64,000 bases of DNA from an uncultured Spirochaetales bacterium (GCA_949282255.1 CASDPA010000007.1:1-64000), one strand, 5' to 3'. Counted from the stretch's first letter, positions 6,601 to 18,265 are shown. Program-made: numbers and translations. The notes: generated by a model not told the origin, from the letters alone.

Positions 6601-8124
6601 ATGGAAAATAGAATAACAAGCCTAAAAATGGAGCATATTACAAAGCGCTTTCCCGGTGTGCTTGCTTCCGACGATATCACGATCAGTGTCGGAGAAGGGG
6701 AGGTCCTGGCCCTTGTAGGGGAGAACGGAGCGGGAAAGACCACGCTGATGAACATACTGATGGGAATCTACCAGCAGGATGAGGGCAGGATACTCATCAA
6801 TGGAAGGGAAGTCAGGTTCCGCGGACCGGAGGATGCGTTCAATGCGGGTCTCGGCATGGTTCACCAGCAGTATATGCTTGTACAGAACATGACAGTTACA
6901 GAGAATGTCGCACTGGGCTATAAGAAGGCCTGGAAACATGGCATCCTCGATTTGAAAATGGTGCGTGACAGGGTTGTTGAGGTCAGTACGAAATACGGCC
7001 TTGCCGTAAACCCTGATGCATATATATGGCAGCTGAGCGTCGGCGAGCAGCAGAGGGTGGAACTTGTTAAGACTCTCAGCCTCGGTGCGAAGTTTTTGAT
7101 TTTGGATGAGCCGACGAGTGCTTTGACCCCGCAGGAGACGGATGAGCTTATAGTCCTTCTGAAAAACATGTCGAAAGAACTATCCATCATTTTCATTTCC
7201 CATAAGCTGCAGGAGGTCAAAGCCCTTTCGAACAAGGTCACCATATTGCGGCATGGCAAGGTCGTATTCAGCGGCAACACCGATGATTACTCGTCCAGCG
7301 AGATTGCCGCGAAGATGACAGGGCATGAGGTTGAGCTGCCGAAGAACGAAGAGCCGGATATGGGAGGAGAGGTTGTACTGGATATAAAGGACCTCTGCGT
7401 GAAAGGCGACAGGGGAAACCTTGCTCTCGACCACCTCTGTCTCCAGGTCAGAAGCGGGGAGATAATAGGCCTTGCCGGAGTCAGCGGAAACGGACAGCGT
7501 GAGCTTGCCGAGGCGATAAACGGCATCCGGGCAACAGAATCGGGATCCATAAGTTTTTATGGAAAGGAGATCTCCAACCTGAATCCGAACCAGGTCATAG
7601 ATAACGGGATGGGATATATCCCGGAAGAAAGGAATATTGAAGGAATTGTTCCCTCTTTCTCCATAAGGGAGAATCTGGTGCTGAAGGATGTTGAGAAAAA
7701 GCCGTTCTCCATCAAAAGATTGCTCAAGAGGAGATCTATCGATAAGAACGCCTCCGACCTCAGGAAGGATTTCGATATAAGGAGCCCTGGAATAAATACC
7801 GCAGGAGGGTCCCTTTCCGGAGGCAACATACAAAAGGTTATTCTTGCCCGTGAGCTTACCAGAGGGGCAAAGTTCCTTATCGCCGTATACCCGACCAGGG
7901 GGCTTGATATGGGTGCTGTTGAATTCATACACCAGCAGCTTTTGCAAAAGAGAAGGGAAGGTGTGGGCATCCTTTTGATCAGCGAGGAATTGGACGAAAT
8001 CATCAACCTCTCAGACCGCGTCGCGGTCATATACAAGGGCCGCATCCAAAAGGTATTACCACGGGAGGATGCAAACAGAAGAACCCTGGGTATTCTCATG
8101 GCAGGAGTCTCTCAAGATGACTAA
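6601..8124 (+). CDS. Sugar/nucleoside-type ABC transporter ATPase (two ABC domains)
   Basis: About 507 residues from ATG 6601 (a TTG at 6595 is an alternative). Two fused ATPase domains: the first has Walker A GENGAGKT, signature LSVGEQQRVEL and Walker B FLILDEPTSALT. The second has the degenerate P-loop GVSGNGQ, LSGGNIQKV and FLIAVYPTRGLD, in which the usual DEPTRG is VYPTRG, as is typical of BMP-system ATPases. It energises nucleoside- or riboflavin-type uptake with the following two permeases. The stop overlaps the next start (ATGACTAA). Confidence 0.93.
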   Translation: MENRITSLKMEHITKRFPGVLASDDITISVGEGEVLALVGENGAGKTTLMNILMGIYQQDEGRILINGREVRFRGPEDAFNAGLGMVHQQYMLVQNMTVTENVALGYKKAWKHGILDLKMVRDRVVEVSTKYGLAVNPDAYIWQLSVGEQQRVELVKTLSLGAKFLILDEPTSALTPQETDELIVLLKNMSKELSIIFISHKLQEVKALSNKVTILRHGKVVFSGNTDDYSSSEIAAKMTGHEVELPKNEEPDMGGEVVLDIKDLCVKGDRGNLALDHLCLQVRSGEIIGLAGVSGNGQRELAEAINGIRATESGSISFYGKEISNLNPNQVIDNGMGYIPEERNIEGIVPSFSIRENLVLKDVEKKPFSIKRLLKRRSIDKNASDLRKDFDIRSPGINTAGGSLSGGNIQKVILARELTRGAKFLIAVYPTRGLDMGAVEFIHQQLLQKRREGVGILLISEELDEIINLSDRVAVIYKGRIQKVLPREDANRRTLGILMAGVSQDD

Positions 8125-9217
8125 AGGTTTCAAGATAGGCTATAAGATAGCAATAATAATATTGTCGGTTTTGGCCGCGATGGCCTTAAGCTGCGTTATC
8201 CTCCTTGTGATCGGGGCGGATATAGGAAAAACCTTCTATACGATATGCATCCTTCCGCTTACGAGGAGCCTGCATATCACCGAGGTTCTGATCAGGGCGA
8301 TTCCGCTGTGCATAATCGCAATAGGCATCTCCGTTGCCTATAGGAGCGGAATAATCAACATCGGAGCCGAAGGCCAGATGGCGATGGGCATACTGGCTTT
8401 TACCGCAGTCGCCCTTGCCGCGCCAGATCTTCCACGAGCTCTGCTTTTACCTTTGGCTCTCTTTGCTGCCGTCTTAGGAGGAGCCGCATGGGGCTTTATA
8501 CCAGGCATTCTAAAGGCCAAGCTCAAGGTTTCGGAGCTGCTTTCAACTGTTATGCTTAATTATATTGCGGCCCAGTTCTATACCTTCTGTCTTCGCGTCG
8601 TCATGATGGATCCGGCGGAGAAGATGAGCGGCGGCGGAACGCCGCAATCGATGAGGCTTAGCGAAAGTGCGTGGCTTGGAAGGATTTCCGGACGTCTGCA
8701 TTATGGCCTCATAATAGCCATATTGCTCGCCGTCATGATCTTCATCCTGATGTGGAAGACTACGATAGGATTCAAGATGAGGGCCGCCGGAGCCCAGGAC
8801 CGGGCGGCAAGATATGGAGGGATCTCAGTTCCTTTCTATCTTGTTGCGGCAATGTGCATCTCCGGCGCGTTTGCCGGCTTTGCTGGTGGAATAGAGGTAG
8901 CAGGCGTGCATCGTCGGGCGATCGAGGGGGTGACAAACAATTATGGCTTTTCCGGGGTCGTTGTTGCGCTGTTCGGCGGCCTCCATCCTCTTGGAATAAT
9001 CCCTGCATCGTTTTTCTTTGGTCTGTTGATCTATGGTTCGACATTGTGCCCGGGAAGGGTCGGGGTTCCCGCGAATATAGTCGATGTCATGCAGGGTATA
9101 ATCATCCTCGTCATAGTCACTGCTCAGATGGTTCTGTCAAACACATATTTTGAAGACCGTGTATGGCGCAGATACCAGGCTCTGTTTATGAAAAAAGCAA
9201 AGGAGGTTGAAGCATGA
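8117..9217 (+). CDS. ABC transporter permease 1 (BMP system)
   Basis: About 366 residues from ATG 8117, which overlaps the ATPase stop by 8 bp. It has 8-10 membrane segments and belongs to the BPD_transp_2 family. The typical signature YRSGIINIGAEGQMAMG occurs at about residues 75-91, with FKMRAAGAQDRAARYGGI in the cytoplasmic loop. It is the larger of the two permeases (YufP/NupP-like). Its stop overlaps the next ATG by 4 bp, so the subunits are translationally coupled. Confidence 0.92.
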   Translation: MTKGFKIGYKIAIIILSVLAAMALSCVILLVIGADIGKTFYTICILPLTRSLHITEVLIRAIPLCIIAIGISVAYRSGIINIGAEGQMAMGILAFTAVALAAPDLPRALLLPLALFAAVLGGAAWGFIPGILKAKLKVSELLSTVMLNYIAAQFYTFCLRVVMMDPAEKMSGGGTPQSMRLSESAWLGRISGRLHYGLIIAILLAVMIFILMWKTTIGFKMRAAGAQDRAARYGGISVPFYLVAAMCISGAFAGFAGGIEVAGVHRRAIEGVTNNYGFSGVVVALFGGLHPLGIIPASFFFGLLIYGSTLCPGRVGVPANIVDVMQGIIILVIVTAQMVLSNTYFEDRVWRRYQALFMKKAKEVEA

Positions 9218-10158
9218 GCATAGTTGTCAATATCCTTTCCATGTGTATACCGTTTTCGGTTGCGCTTCTTTTGGCATCCCTGGGAGAGATGTTCAACCAG
9301 AGAGCAGGCATTTTCAATCTCGGATGCGAGGGTGTGATGGCCATGGGAGCTTTCATCGGCATGCTCATACCATTTCTTGTCGGACATGGCGGACCTGTCA
9401 GCCAGATGTATAATTTCATTGGATTTGTGGCCGCAGCCGCCGTCGGGGCGCTTTTAGGGCTCTTTTTTGGAGTGGTGGTGATCACTTTCCGTGCCCCTCA
9501 GGGCATTGCCGGCATAGGATTGCAGATGTTCGGAGTGGGTACCGCGGGCACATTGTTCAGATACTTTGTCGGTGGTACGCAGTCCATTCCTGGAATTCCC
9601 AATCTTCCAATACCGGTTTTGTCGAAGATCCCGGTTCTGGGACCTATCTTCTTCAGCCATAATCTTGTGGTATATCTTGCCTTCCTGTTTGTACCCGTAA
9701 GTTATTTCATACTGTTCAAAACACCGTGGGGACTGAAGGTCAGGGCGGTGGGAACCTACCCCCGGGCTGCAGACAGCATGGGCATCAACGTCAACCGCAC
9801 CCGTTATGAATCCCTGATGCTGGGAGGTATGCTTGCAGGTCTTGCGGGGGCCTATCTGTCGGTTGCCCAGGCGAAGATGTTTTCTGACGAGCTTATCAGT
9901 GGACGTGGATTCATAGCCGTGGCTCTGGTATATTTCGGTCATTGGCATCCGTATCAGATAATGGGTGGAGCTCTTTTGTTCTCCCTTGCCCAGACGTTCC
10001 AGACGGTTGTCCAATCTCTTGGAATTTCGTTCCCGTACGAGTTTGCGGTCATGCTTCCGTATGTGCTTGTGATCGTGGTCTTGTCATTTACAAGCAAGAA
10101 CCAGAAGGGCAGTCCTGCGAGTCTTGGAAAGCCGTTTAACAGGGAAATACGTACATGA
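9214..10158 (+). CDS. ABC transporter permease 2 (BMP system)
   Basis: A 314-residue BPD_transp_2 permease with 8-9 membrane segments. The family motif FNQRAGIFNLGCEGVMAMGA lies at about residues 29-48, and a KVRAVGTYPRAADSMGI loop follows. It pairs with the preceding permease as the heterodimeric channel (YufQ/NupQ-like). ATG 9214 overlaps the upstream stop. A strong terminator follows, ending the operon. Confidence 0.92.
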   Translation: MSIVVNILSMCIPFSVALLLASLGEMFNQRAGIFNLGCEGVMAMGAFIGMLIPFLVGHGGPVSQMYNFIGFVAAAAVGALLGLFFGVVVITFRAPQGIAGIGLQMFGVGTAGTLFRYFVGGTQSIPGIPNLPIPVLSKIPVLGPIFFSHNLVVYLAFLFVPVSYFILFKTPWGLKVRAVGTYPRAADSMGINVNRTRYESLMLGGMLAGLAGAYLSVAQAKMFSDELISGRGFIAVALVYFGHWHPYQIMGGALLFSLAQTFQTVVQSLGISFPYEFAVMLPYVLVIVVLSFTSKNQKGSPASLGKPFNREIRT

Positions 10159-10179
10159 TTTTGCTTGATGTATGATTGC

Positions 10180-10214
10180 AGGGTCCCTTGAAAAATCAGG
10201 GACCCTTTCATTTT
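10180..10214 (+). terminator. Terminator of the BMP-family ABC operon
   Basis: Perfect 9 bp stem AGGGTCCCT (10180-10188) with AGGGACCCT (10198-10206), 9 nt loop, then TTCATTTT. Confidence 0.88.
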
Positions 10215-10369
10215 CAGTTTGCTAAGGCTGAATTTTTGGTTTCAAAGAAAAAGTTTTCATCCGATTGTTTTTTTATTCCATGAAAGAAGTTGCTTGAAAT
10301 CTTTGTATAGATATGCATATTTTTTGCAAAAAAACTGTATCTGGAAACATAAAAAAAACACGTATTGAA

Positions 10370-10399
10370 TTGACAAAAACTTCAAAGTTGCGGTAAAAG
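10370..10399 (+). promoter_or_regulatory. Promoter of the ilv-leu operon
   Basis: A consensus TTGACA (10370-10375) is followed 18 bp later by TAAAAG (10394-10399). Transcription would begin near 10406, just before the leader peptide gene. Confidence 0.6.
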
Positions 10400-10436
10400 A
10401 GAGTATCAAAAAAAATATTCAGGGAGGAAAGACATC

Positions 10437-10514
10437 ATGAAAAAGGATTTTTTAACCGATATCGTTGTTTTTTCTTCTCTGGTAGTCCTATCTGTCCTAG
10501 TCATTACATGCTGA
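10437..10514 (+). CDS. ilv-leu operon leader peptide (attenuator peptide)
   Basis: A 25-codon reading frame starts at ATG 10437, with a strong Shine-Dalgarno AGGGAGG at 10421-10427, and stops at TGA 10512. Twelve of its 25 residues are branched-chain: six Val, four Leu and two Ile, including the run SSLVVLSVLVI. It begins MKKDFLTDIVV and ends ITC. It immediately precedes mutually exclusive RNA hairpins and the ilvN gene. This is the classic layout of transcription attenuation, in which ribosome stalling at Leu/Val/Ile codons favours an antiterminator. The peptide itself needs no function. Codons include CTA, TTA, CTG and GTA. Confidence 0.87.
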   Translation: MKKDFLTDIVVFSSLVVLSVLVITC

Positions 10515-10580
10515 GCCACGGTTTTCAGTATTTGTTGTCATGGGCCCGTGGTATATGTATATGCCGGGGCTATTTTTTTT
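10515..10580 (+). terminator. Attenuator of the ilv-leu operon (antiterminator/terminator pair)
   Basis: Terminator: GCCC (10544-10547) pairs with GGGC (10567-10570), and GGTATAT (10550-10556) with ATATGCC (10559-10565), followed by TATTTTTTTT (10571-10580). Competing hairpin: CCACGG (10516-10521) pairs with CCGTGG (10546-10551). The two share bases 10546-10551 and so exclude each other. The first arm of the competing hairpin begins two bases after the leader peptide stop codon, so a ribosome reaching the stop would mask it and allow termination, while one stalled upstream would leave it free to form the antiterminator. Confidence 0.85.
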
Positions 10581-10597
10581 ATCCAAGGAGGTAAGGG

Positions 10598-11149
10598 ATG
10601 CAGGGAGATAAGAAGAAGAGATATACGATAGCGATTCTGGTCAATAACCGGTCGGGAGTCCTCATGCGCGTCGTGGGCCTTTTTTCCAGACGTGGATACA
10701 ATATTGATTCTTTGAGCGTTGGAGAGACTGAAGACAACAGGATCAGCCGCATTACCATAGTCCTTACCGCCTCAAGGGATATTGTCGAACAGATAAAAAG
10801 ACAGGTGGAGAAGCTTGTGGATGTGAAAAGGGTGTTCGAAATGACTTCGATGGGATCTGTCCAAAGGGAGCTTGTGATGGTCAAGCTCCGTGCTGACGAG
10901 GCCACCAGGCCGAATATCGTCGAGGTGGGGGAGATCTTCAAGGCCAAGATACTTGATGTGACGCCCAGCACCATAACACTTATGCTTACCGGTTCCCTGG
11001 AAAAGCTCGATTCCTTTTTGGAGCTGACCAGGCATTATGGGATCGTTGAACTGGCGAGAACGGGAATCACAGCCCTTGAACGTGGATCCAGGGGACTTAC
11101 GGAAGTGAATCCGGATGAGAATCTTGAAAACAATAATAAGGAAATATAA
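10598..11149 (+). CDS. ilvN: Acetolactate synthase small (regulatory) subunit
   Basis: A 183-residue regulatory subunit with an N-terminal ACT domain (about residues 9-80; IAILVNNRSGVLMRVVGLFSRRGYNIDSL) and the conserved C-terminal half (ELVMVKLRADEATRPNIVEV; LTGSLEKLDSFLEL). It activates the IlvB catalytic subunit and gives valine feedback inhibition at the first common step of branched-chain synthesis. It opens the operon, with Shine-Dalgarno AAGGAGG (10585-10591) just after the attenuator. Its partner ilvB is the last gene, about 7 kb away, an unusual separation. Confidence 0.96.
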   Translation: MQGDKKKRYTIAILVNNRSGVLMRVVGLFSRRGYNIDSLSVGETEDNRISRITIVLTASRDIVEQIKRQVEKLVDVKRVFEMTSMGSVQRELVMVKLRADEATRPNIVEVGEIFKAKILDVTPSTITLMLTGSLEKLDSFLELTRHYGIVELARTGITALERGSRGLTEVNPDENLENNNKEI

Positions 11150-12154
<1,005 letters not shown>

Positions 12155-12172
12155 GTATGGGAGGAATCGGAT

Positions 12173-13771
12173 ATGGCGGAAAGGATTTACATTTTCGATA
12201 CGACGCTGCGTGACGGCGAACAGGCTCCGGGCTACAGCATGAACCTGGAGGAAAAGATCAGGATGGCCAAGCAGCTTGAAAGCCTAGGCGTGGATATCAT
12301 CGAAGCAGGATTCGCCATATCCAGTCCCGGTGATTTCGAATCGGTGGAGGCCATTGCAAAGGCGGTTGAAAAACCTGTTGTGGCCTCCCTTGCAAGGGCC
12401 CTGAAAAAGGATATCGATGCCGCATGGAATGCGGTCAAGTGTGCAAAGCATCCAAGGATCCACCTTTTTCTCGCAACCAGCGACATCCATCTTGAGTACA
12501 AGCTCAAGATAAGCCGCGATGAGGCCCTTTCCAGGATCAGGGAGAATGTGAGGTATGCAAAGAGCCTCTGTGACGATATAGAATTCTCCCTCGAGGATGC
12601 TACAAGAACAGATCTTGATTACATGTGCACAGTCGTTCAGGCTGCGATAGAGGAGGGTGCCACAACTGTCAACCTCCCCGATACCGTTGGATATTCGACT
12701 CCAGCAGAGATTGCAAACATGGTTTGCTATGTGAAAAAGAATGTTCCCGATATCGCCAAGGCCAGGATAAGCATGCACTGCCATAACGATCTGGGGCTTG
12801 CTGTTGCAAACAGCCTTGCCGGCATAGAGGCCGGTGCCCGCCAGATTGAATGCACTGTCTGCGGTATCGGCGAGAGGGCCGGCAATGCTGCTTTGGAGGA
12901 GCTTGTCATGGCTATGAAGACAAGGCATGACAGATTCGATTTCACAACAGGCATCATAACGGAGGAGATAACCCGTACAGCCCGTCTTTTAAGCAAGACC
13001 ACTGGTGTCAAGATCAATCCCAGCAAGGCGATTGTCGGTGATAACGCCTTTGCCCATGAATCGGGCATCCATCAGCATGGGATGATGGCGAACAGCAAGA
13101 CCTATGAGATCATGACTCCGGAATCGGTGGGTGTCGTAAAGACCAATCTTGTCCTTGGAAAGCATTCCGGACAGCATGCGTTCACAAAGAAGATGGAAGA
13201 GCTCGGATACACCCTCTCGAAAGAGCAGGCTGACAGCCTCTTCAAGGAATTCAAAAAGACCTGTGACAGGAAGAAGAACATCACGGAGCGTGATCTTGTG
13301 GCGCTTGTGGAGGCTCAGGAAAACCCGGAGATGCAGACCTGGACGCTTGATTCGTTTGTCGTCAACAGCGGCAACAGGATGACAAGCACCGCATGCATCT
13401 CATTGAAGAAAAATGGGGAAAAGATATATCAGGAGGTCGCATCCGGCACCGGACCGGTATATGCTTCGCTCAGATGTGTGGAGAAAATAATCAAGCATCC
13501 TTTCTCATTGGAGGAATATCAGCTCCAGGCTGTCACCGAACATAGGGACGCCCTTGGTGAGGTGCTTGTCAAGATAAGCGATGAAAGCGGGGTATACCGT
13601 GGCAGAGGGGTTTCGACCGATGTCATTGAAGCATCGATCCTTTCCTGTTTGAATGCGGTAAACAAGATGATTTCTTCTTCCAGTCCTCTTTCAAGTGCGG
13701 AGAACAGTGCTCAGAAGATGAGTTTCGAAAACGATATGCTCGTGGGGCATACCGATAAAAGGAGTGAATGA
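12173..13771 (+). CDS. leuA: 2-isopropylmalate synthase
   Basis: A 532-residue enzyme that condenses 2-oxoisovalerate and acetyl-CoA, the committed step of leucine synthesis. The DRE-TIM metallolyase signature [15 protein letters not shown] is at about 9-23. The metal ligands are in [18 protein letters not shown], and [12 protein letters not shown] follows. The long C-terminal LeuA dimerisation/regulatory domain is present (about 400-510), so leucine feedback is likely; a citramalate synthase reading is less likely given leuCDB next door. The start has Shine-Dalgarno GGGAGG. Confidence 0.94.
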   Translation: MAERIYIFDTTLRDGEQAPGYSMNLEEKIRMAKQLESLGVDIIEAGFAISSPGDFESVEAIAKAVEKPVVASLARALKKDIDAAWNAVKCAKHPRIHLFLATSDIHLEYKLKISRDEALSRIRENVRYAKSLCDDIEFSLEDATRTDLDYMCTVVQAAIEEGATTVNLPDTVGYSTPAEIANMVCYVKKNVPDIAKARISMHCHNDLGLAVANSLAGIEAGARQIECTVCGIGERAGNAALEELVMAMKTRHDRFDFTTGIITEEITRTARLLSKTTGVKINPSKAIVGDNAFAHESGIHQHGMMANSKTYEIMTPESVGVVKTNLVLGKHSGQHAFTKKMEELGYTLSKEQADSLFKEFKKTCDRKKNITERDLVALVEAQENPEMQTWTLDSFVVNSGNRMTSTACISLKKNGEKIYQEVASGTGPVYASLRCVEKIIKHPFSLEEYQLQAVTEHRDALGEVLVKISDESGVYRGRGVSTDVIEASILSCLNAVNKMISSSSPLSSAENSAQKMSFENDMLVGHTDKRSE

Positions 13772-13773
13772 GT

Positions 13774-15027
13774 ATGAACATGGCTGAAAAGATCCTTGCC
13801 CATGCCGCGAAGCTTGATGTTGTCCATCCCGGGCAGCTTATCATGGCTGATTTGGACATGGTGCTCGGAAACGATATAACCAGCCCGGTTGCAATCAGGG
13901 AATTTCCCAAGTTCGGGAAGGACAAGGTTTTCGACAAGACAAAGATCGCTCTTGTTCCCGACCATTTTGCACCCAATAAGGACATCAAGGCCGCACAGCA
14001 GTGCGCTTGTGTCAGGGCTTTTGCCAAGAAAGAGGATATAAAGAATTATTTTGAGGTTGGGCAGATGGGCATAGAGCATGCACTTTTGCCTGAAAAGGGA
14101 CTTGTGACTGCAGGTGATGTGGTTATCGGTGCCGACAGCCATACCTGCACATATGGTGCTCTTGGCGCATTTTCCACCGGTGTCGGTTCCACCGACATGG
14201 CCTGTGGCATGGCAACAGGCAAGGCGTGGTTCAAGGTCCCTGAGTCGATCAAGGTGAATCTCAGCGGAAAATTGAAGAGATATGTTACTGGAAAGGATCT
14301 TATTCTCCACTTGATCGGCCTTATCGGAGTCGATGGTGCGCTTTATAAGGCAATCGAGTTCTCAGGCGAAGGCGTTAAGGAGCTTTCGATGGATGACAGG
14401 TTCACCATCAGCAACATGGCCATCGAGGCGGGCGGCAAGGCCGGTCTGTTCCCTGTTGATGATAAGACACTCGAATACCTGAAAGCTTCCGGTGCCAAGG
14501 AGCCTAAGATTTTCAACAGCGATCCGGATGCCTCGTATTCAAAAGTGATCGATATCGATCTTTCCAAGCTTGAATGTACGGTAAGCTATCCACATCTTCC
14601 TGAGAACACGCATCTGGCAAAGGATTCATCCTCGATTGCTATAGACCAGGTTGTGATCGGAAGCTGCACAAACGGACGCATTTCCGATATGAGGGCCGCT
14701 GCGGAGATCCTCAAGGGGCGCAAGGTGGCCCCGTATGTCAGGTGCATAGTCATACCTGCGACCCAGAATATCTGGAAAGAATGCATGGCTGAAGGGCTCT
14801 TTGACATATTCATCGATGCCGGAGCTGTTGTGAGCACCCCGACTTGCGGACCATGCCTTGGTGGTTATATGGGTATCCTCAGTGAGAACGAGAGGTGTGT
14901 GTCAACAACAAACCGCAATTTCGTCGGACGCATGGGGCATGTCACCAGCGAGGTATACCTCGCATCCCCGTATGTCGCCGCCGCAAGTGCTGTCACCGGG
15001 TTCATCACGAGCCCCGAGAATCTTTGA
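13774..15027 (+). CDS. leuC: 3-isopropylmalate dehydratase large subunit
   Basis: About 417 residues. ATG 13774 is favoured because AAAGGAG (13757-13764) then sits 9 nt upstream; ATG 13768 is also in frame and would overlap leuA. Aconitase-family catalytic subunit with 4Fe-4S ligands in GSCTNGR and [10 protein letters not shown], and the [23 protein letters not shown] motif. At this length it is the short LeuC type found in archaea, Thermotoga and clostridia rather than the ~466-residue enterobacterial type. It pairs with leuD to isomerise 2- to 3-isopropylmalate. Confidence 0.95.
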   Translation: MNMAEKILAHAAKLDVVHPGQLIMADLDMVLGNDITSPVAIREFPKFGKDKVFDKTKIALVPDHFAPNKDIKAAQQCACVRAFAKKEDIKNYFEVGQMGIEHALLPEKGLVTAGDVVIGADSHTCTYGALGAFSTGVGSTDMACGMATGKAWFKVPESIKVNLSGKLKRYVTGKDLILHLIGLIGVDGALYKAIEFSGEGVKELSMDDRFTISNMAIEAGGKAGLFPVDDKTLEYLKASGAKEPKIFNSDPDASYSKVIDIDLSKLECTVSYPHLPENTHLAKDSSSIAIDQVVIGSCTNGRISDMRAAAEILKGRKVAPYVRCIVIPATQNIWKECMAEGLFDIFIDAGAVVSTPTCGPCLGGYMGILSENERCVSTTNRNFVGRMGHVTSEVYLASPYVAAASAVTGFITSPENL

Positions 15028-15036
15028 GGAGGGCGT

Positions 15037-15525
15037 ATGAAGGCTGAAGGAAAAGTTTTCAGATATGGGGATAACGTCGATACGGATGTGATCATCCCTG
15101 CAAGATACTTGAATACGAGTGCGGAAAGCGAGCTCGCCTCCCATTGCATGGAGGATATTGACAAGGAATTTGTGAAAAAGGTCGAAAAGGGGGACGTGAT
15201 TGTTGCCGGGAAGAACTTTGGCTGTGGCAGCAGCCGTGAGCATGCTCCGATTGCAATCAAGGCTGCAGGCATCTCTTGCGTCATAGCCGCCACGTTCGCC
15301 CGCATATTCTACCGAAATTCGATCAATATAGGACTTCCTATCCTGGAGTGTGAACAAGCCAGCCGTGAGATAGCCTCCGGTGATGAGGTGAGCGTTGATT
15401 TCGCCACAGGAGTCATCACCGATAAGACCACAGGGAAAACATATCAGGCTGAACCGTTTCCGCCATTCATGCAGGATCTTATCAAAGCCGGCGGTCTTGC
15501 GGCATATATGAAGGGGAGGTATTGA
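15037..15525 (+). CDS. leuD: 3-isopropylmalate dehydratase small subunit
   Basis: A 162-residue swivel-domain subunit. The [17 protein letters not shown] motif at about 10-27 and [22 protein letters not shown] at about 57-78 carry the substrate-binding loop. This is the short LeuD type (about 160-170 residues) that goes with the short LeuC upstream. It starts 9 bp after leuC with a GAGGAGGG Shine-Dalgarno overlapping the leuC stop. Confidence 0.95.
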   Translation: MKAEGKVFRYGDNVDTDVIIPARYLNTSAESELASHCMEDIDKEFVKKVEKGDVIVAGKNFGCGSSREHAPIAIKAAGISCVIAATFARIFYRNSINIGLPILECEQASREIASGDEVSVDFATGVITDKTTGKTYQAEPFPPFMQDLIKAGGLAAYMKGRY

Positions 15526-15526
15526 T

Positions 15527-16594
15527 ATGGATATGAAGATAGCCCTTGTCCCCGGTGACGGCATCGGACCGGATATAGTCCGCGAGGCCGTCAGGGTTCT
15601 TGGTAAGGTCGCTTTAATGTATGGACATGAAATATCATATGAAACCGTCCTTGCCGGCGGATGCTCGATAGATGAGCATGGCATTCCTCTTACAAAGGAG
15701 GCTCTTGATGCATGCCTTTTTTCGGACAGCGTGCTTCTTGGAGCTGTTGGGGGACCAAAATGGGATGGCATGAAAGGGGAGCTCAGGCCAGAAAAGGCCC
15801 TTTTGGGCCTGAGAAGCGGCCTTGGGCTTTTCTGCAACCTCCGACCTGCCCTGATGTATCCGGAACTCAAGGATGCTTGCCCGCTGAAGGACAGTCTCGT
15901 TGAAAGCGGTCTTGATGTCTTGGTTGTCAGGGAGCTGACAGGAGGCATCTATTTCGGAAAAAAGGGATTGTCCGAAGATGGTACATCCGCATTTGATGTG
16001 ATGAGCTATTCGGAGATGGAGATCCGCCGCATTGCAAAAAGGGCCTTCGAGGCTGCCATGAAGAGGAAAAAGAAGGTCACCAGCGTTGACAAGGCCAATG
16101 TGCTGGAGACATCGAGACTTTGGAGAAAAGTGGTGGCTGAAGTTGCAAAGGAGTATCCGGAGGTCGTTCTTGAGAACATGTACATCGACAATTGTGCGAT
16201 GCAGCTTGTGAGAAACCCTTCCCAATTTGATGTGATACTTACAGAGAACATGTTCGGCGATATTCTTTCTGATGAGGCGAGCATGATAACCGGAAGCATC
16301 GGAATGCTTGCTTCCGCTTCCCTCGGTGCGGACGGACGCGGAATGTATGAGCCCATACATGGATCAGCCCCTGATATTGCGGGGAAAAATATTGCAAACC
16401 CGATTGCGACGATATTGTCTGCCGCGATGATGCTGCGCTACAGCTTCGGCCTGGAAAAAGAGGCGTTGGCTGTGGAAAAGGCCGTTGCAGATACCCTCAA
16501 GGCTGGAATCCGCACAGCAGATATTGCGGGAAAAGGTGAAAACAGCGTTTCCACAACACAAATGGGAGATGAGATATTGAGGAGGATTCAATGA
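15527..16594 (+). CDS. leuB: 3-isopropylmalate dehydrogenase
   Basis: A 355-residue NAD-dependent oxidative decarboxylase producing 2-oxoisocaproate. The N-terminus [21 protein letters not shown] is typical; ELTGGIYFG, the [15 protein letters not shown] segment (catalytic Lys), [27 protein letters not shown] and [18 protein letters not shown] complete the family motifs. It begins one base after leuD with GGGGAGG (15513-15519) and overlaps ilvD by 4 bp. Confidence 0.96.
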   Translation: MDMKIALVPGDGIGPDIVREAVRVLGKVALMYGHEISYETVLAGGCSIDEHGIPLTKEALDACLFSDSVLLGAVGGPKWDGMKGELRPEKALLGLRSGLGLFCNLRPALMYPELKDACPLKDSLVESGLDVLVVRELTGGIYFGKKGLSEDGTSAFDVMSYSEMEIRRIAKRAFEAAMKRKKKVTSVDKANVLETSRLWRKVVAEVAKEYPEVVLENMYIDNCAMQLVRNPSQFDVILTENMFGDILSDEASMITGSIGMLASASLGADGRGMYEPIHGSAPDIAGKNIANPIATILSAAMMLRYSFGLEKEALAVEKAVADTLKAGIRTADIAGKGENSVSTTQMGDEILRRIQ

Positions 16595-18264
16595 GATCGG
16601 ACTTGATGAAGAAGGGGGATGAGAGGGCTCCTCACAGGTCTCTCATGAAGGCCCTCGGTTGGACCGACAGAGAGATAGATATGCCGATAATCGGTGTTGT
16701 TTCCGGATATAACGAAATTATTCCGGGCCATAAGGAGCTTGGAAGGATTGTCGATGCTGTGAAGGCCGGCGTGAGGAATGCCGGTGGGAATCCTGTTTCA
16801 TTTCCTGTTATCGGAGTATGTGATGGAATTGCGATGGGACATACGGGAATGAAATACTCGCTTGCTTCCCGCGGCCTTATCGCGGACAGCATAGAGGTCA
16901 TGGCTACGGCACATCCGTTTGATGCGCTTGTGTTCGTTCCCAACTGCGATAAGATTGTCCCAGGCATGCTTATGGCCGCACTCAGGATCAATATCCCGTC
17001 CATTTTCGTCTCCGGAGGCCCGATGCTCGCCGGGCATGTGAAAGGTGGTGACAAAAAAGGGATGAGCCTTTCCTCCATGTTTGAAGCTGTCGGGCGCAAG
17101 GCTGCGGGCAAGATGGACGACAAGGAATTTCTGGCATGGGAGAATTCGGCTTGTCCAACATGTGGTTCCTGCTCTGGAATGTATACGGCAAACAGCATGA
17201 ACTGCCTTTGTGAAGCCATCGGTATCGCCCTTCCTGGAAACGGTACGATACCTGCGGTTTATTCTGCGCGGGAACGCCTTGCAAAGGAAGCTGGATACAA
17301 GATCATGGAGCTTCTTGAAAAGAACATACGCCCCCGCGACATAATGACTGAAAAGGCTTTTGAGAATGCCCTTAGAGTCGATATGGCGCTTGGTTGCAGT
17401 ACGAATACGATGCTGCACCTTCCCGCCATCGCGCATGAAGCGGGCATAACAATCGATATTTTCGAGGCAAACAGGATAAGCGATGAAACCCCGAACCTCT
17501 GCCATCTTGCGCCGGCAGGAAAGGACCATATGGAGGATCTCGAGTTTGCTGGCGGCGTCATGGCTGTGATGAAGGAGCTTGATAAGAAGGATCTTCTTCA
17601 TAAGGATGTGCTTACTGTTACCGGAAAGAGCATCTCTGAAAGCTATCTGAAGACGGAGAATTACAACCCTGATGTCATCAGACCGATAGATAACCCGTAT
17701 TCTTCAACCGGAGGTATTGCCGTGCTTAAAGGCAGCCTTGCCCCGGATGGTGCGGTTGTGAAGAGGAGCGCTGTCTCGCCGGAGATGTTTGTCCATAAGG
17801 GGCCGGCAAGGGTGTTTGATAGCGAAGAGGAGGCTATCGAAGCCATTTTCTCATCCAAAATCAAACCCGGAGATGTTGTGATCATCCGCTATGAAGGCCC
17901 GAAAGGAGGCCCGGGCATGAGAGAAATGCTCAGCCCGACGAGCGCCATTGCAGGAATGGGGCTTGATAAGGAAGTCGCACTCATAACCGATGGCCGTTTC
18001 AGTGGTGCCACAAGGGGCGCCAGCATAGGGCATTGTTCGCCGGAGGCTGCCGATGGAGGGCCGATCGCGCTTGTGGAGGATGGTGATGTGATAAGCATCG
18101 ACATCCCATCTGGAAAGCTTGATCTGCTTGTGGATGAAAAGATTCTCCAAGAAAGGAAAAGGAATCTGAAGGTCCACGAAAGCCCGATCAAGACCGGTTA
18201 TCTCGCACGTTATGCAAAACATGTCACCTCCGCCGACAGCGGTGCGGTGATCAAGGAGGATTGA
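16591..18264 (+). CDS. ilvD: Dihydroxy-acid dehydratase
   Basis: A 557-residue IlvD/Edd-family Fe-S dehydratase that turns dihydroxy acids into 2-oxo acids for valine and isoleucine. Visible motifs: [14 protein letters not shown] (cluster Cys), [18 protein letters not shown] (second cluster motif), [22 protein letters not shown] and [18 protein letters not shown] with [22 protein letters not shown] at the C-terminus. It reads as dihydroxy-acid rather than phosphogluconate dehydratase by length and context. ATGA overlap with leuB. Confidence 0.96.
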   Translation: MRSDLMKKGDERAPHRSLMKALGWTDREIDMPIIGVVSGYNEIIPGHKELGRIVDAVKAGVRNAGGNPVSFPVIGVCDGIAMGHTGMKYSLASRGLIADSIEVMATAHPFDALVFVPNCDKIVPGMLMAALRINIPSIFVSGGPMLAGHVKGGDKKGMSLSSMFEAVGRKAAGKMDDKEFLAWENSACPTCGSCSGMYTANSMNCLCEAIGIALPGNGTIPAVYSARERLAKEAGYKIMELLEKNIRPRDIMTEKAFENALRVDMALGCSTNTMLHLPAIAHEAGITIDIFEANRISDETPNLCHLAPAGKDHMEDLEFAGGVMAVMKELDKKDLLHKDVLTVTGKSISESYLKTENYNPDVIRPIDNPYSSTGGIAVLKGSLAPDGAVVKRSAVSPEMFVHKGPARVFDSEEEAIEAIFSSKIKPGDVVIIRYEGPKGGPGMREMLSPTSAIAGMGLDKEVALITDGRFSGATRGASIGHCSPEAADGGPIALVEDGDVISIDIPSGKLDLLVDEKILQERKRNLKVHESPIKTGYLARYAKHVTSADSGAVIKED

Positions 18265-18265
18265 A

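Noticed and set aside
12284-12928. Minus-strand open frames over leuA, ilvD and other long genes
   Set aside because: They are shadows of coding strands with unmistakable family motifs.
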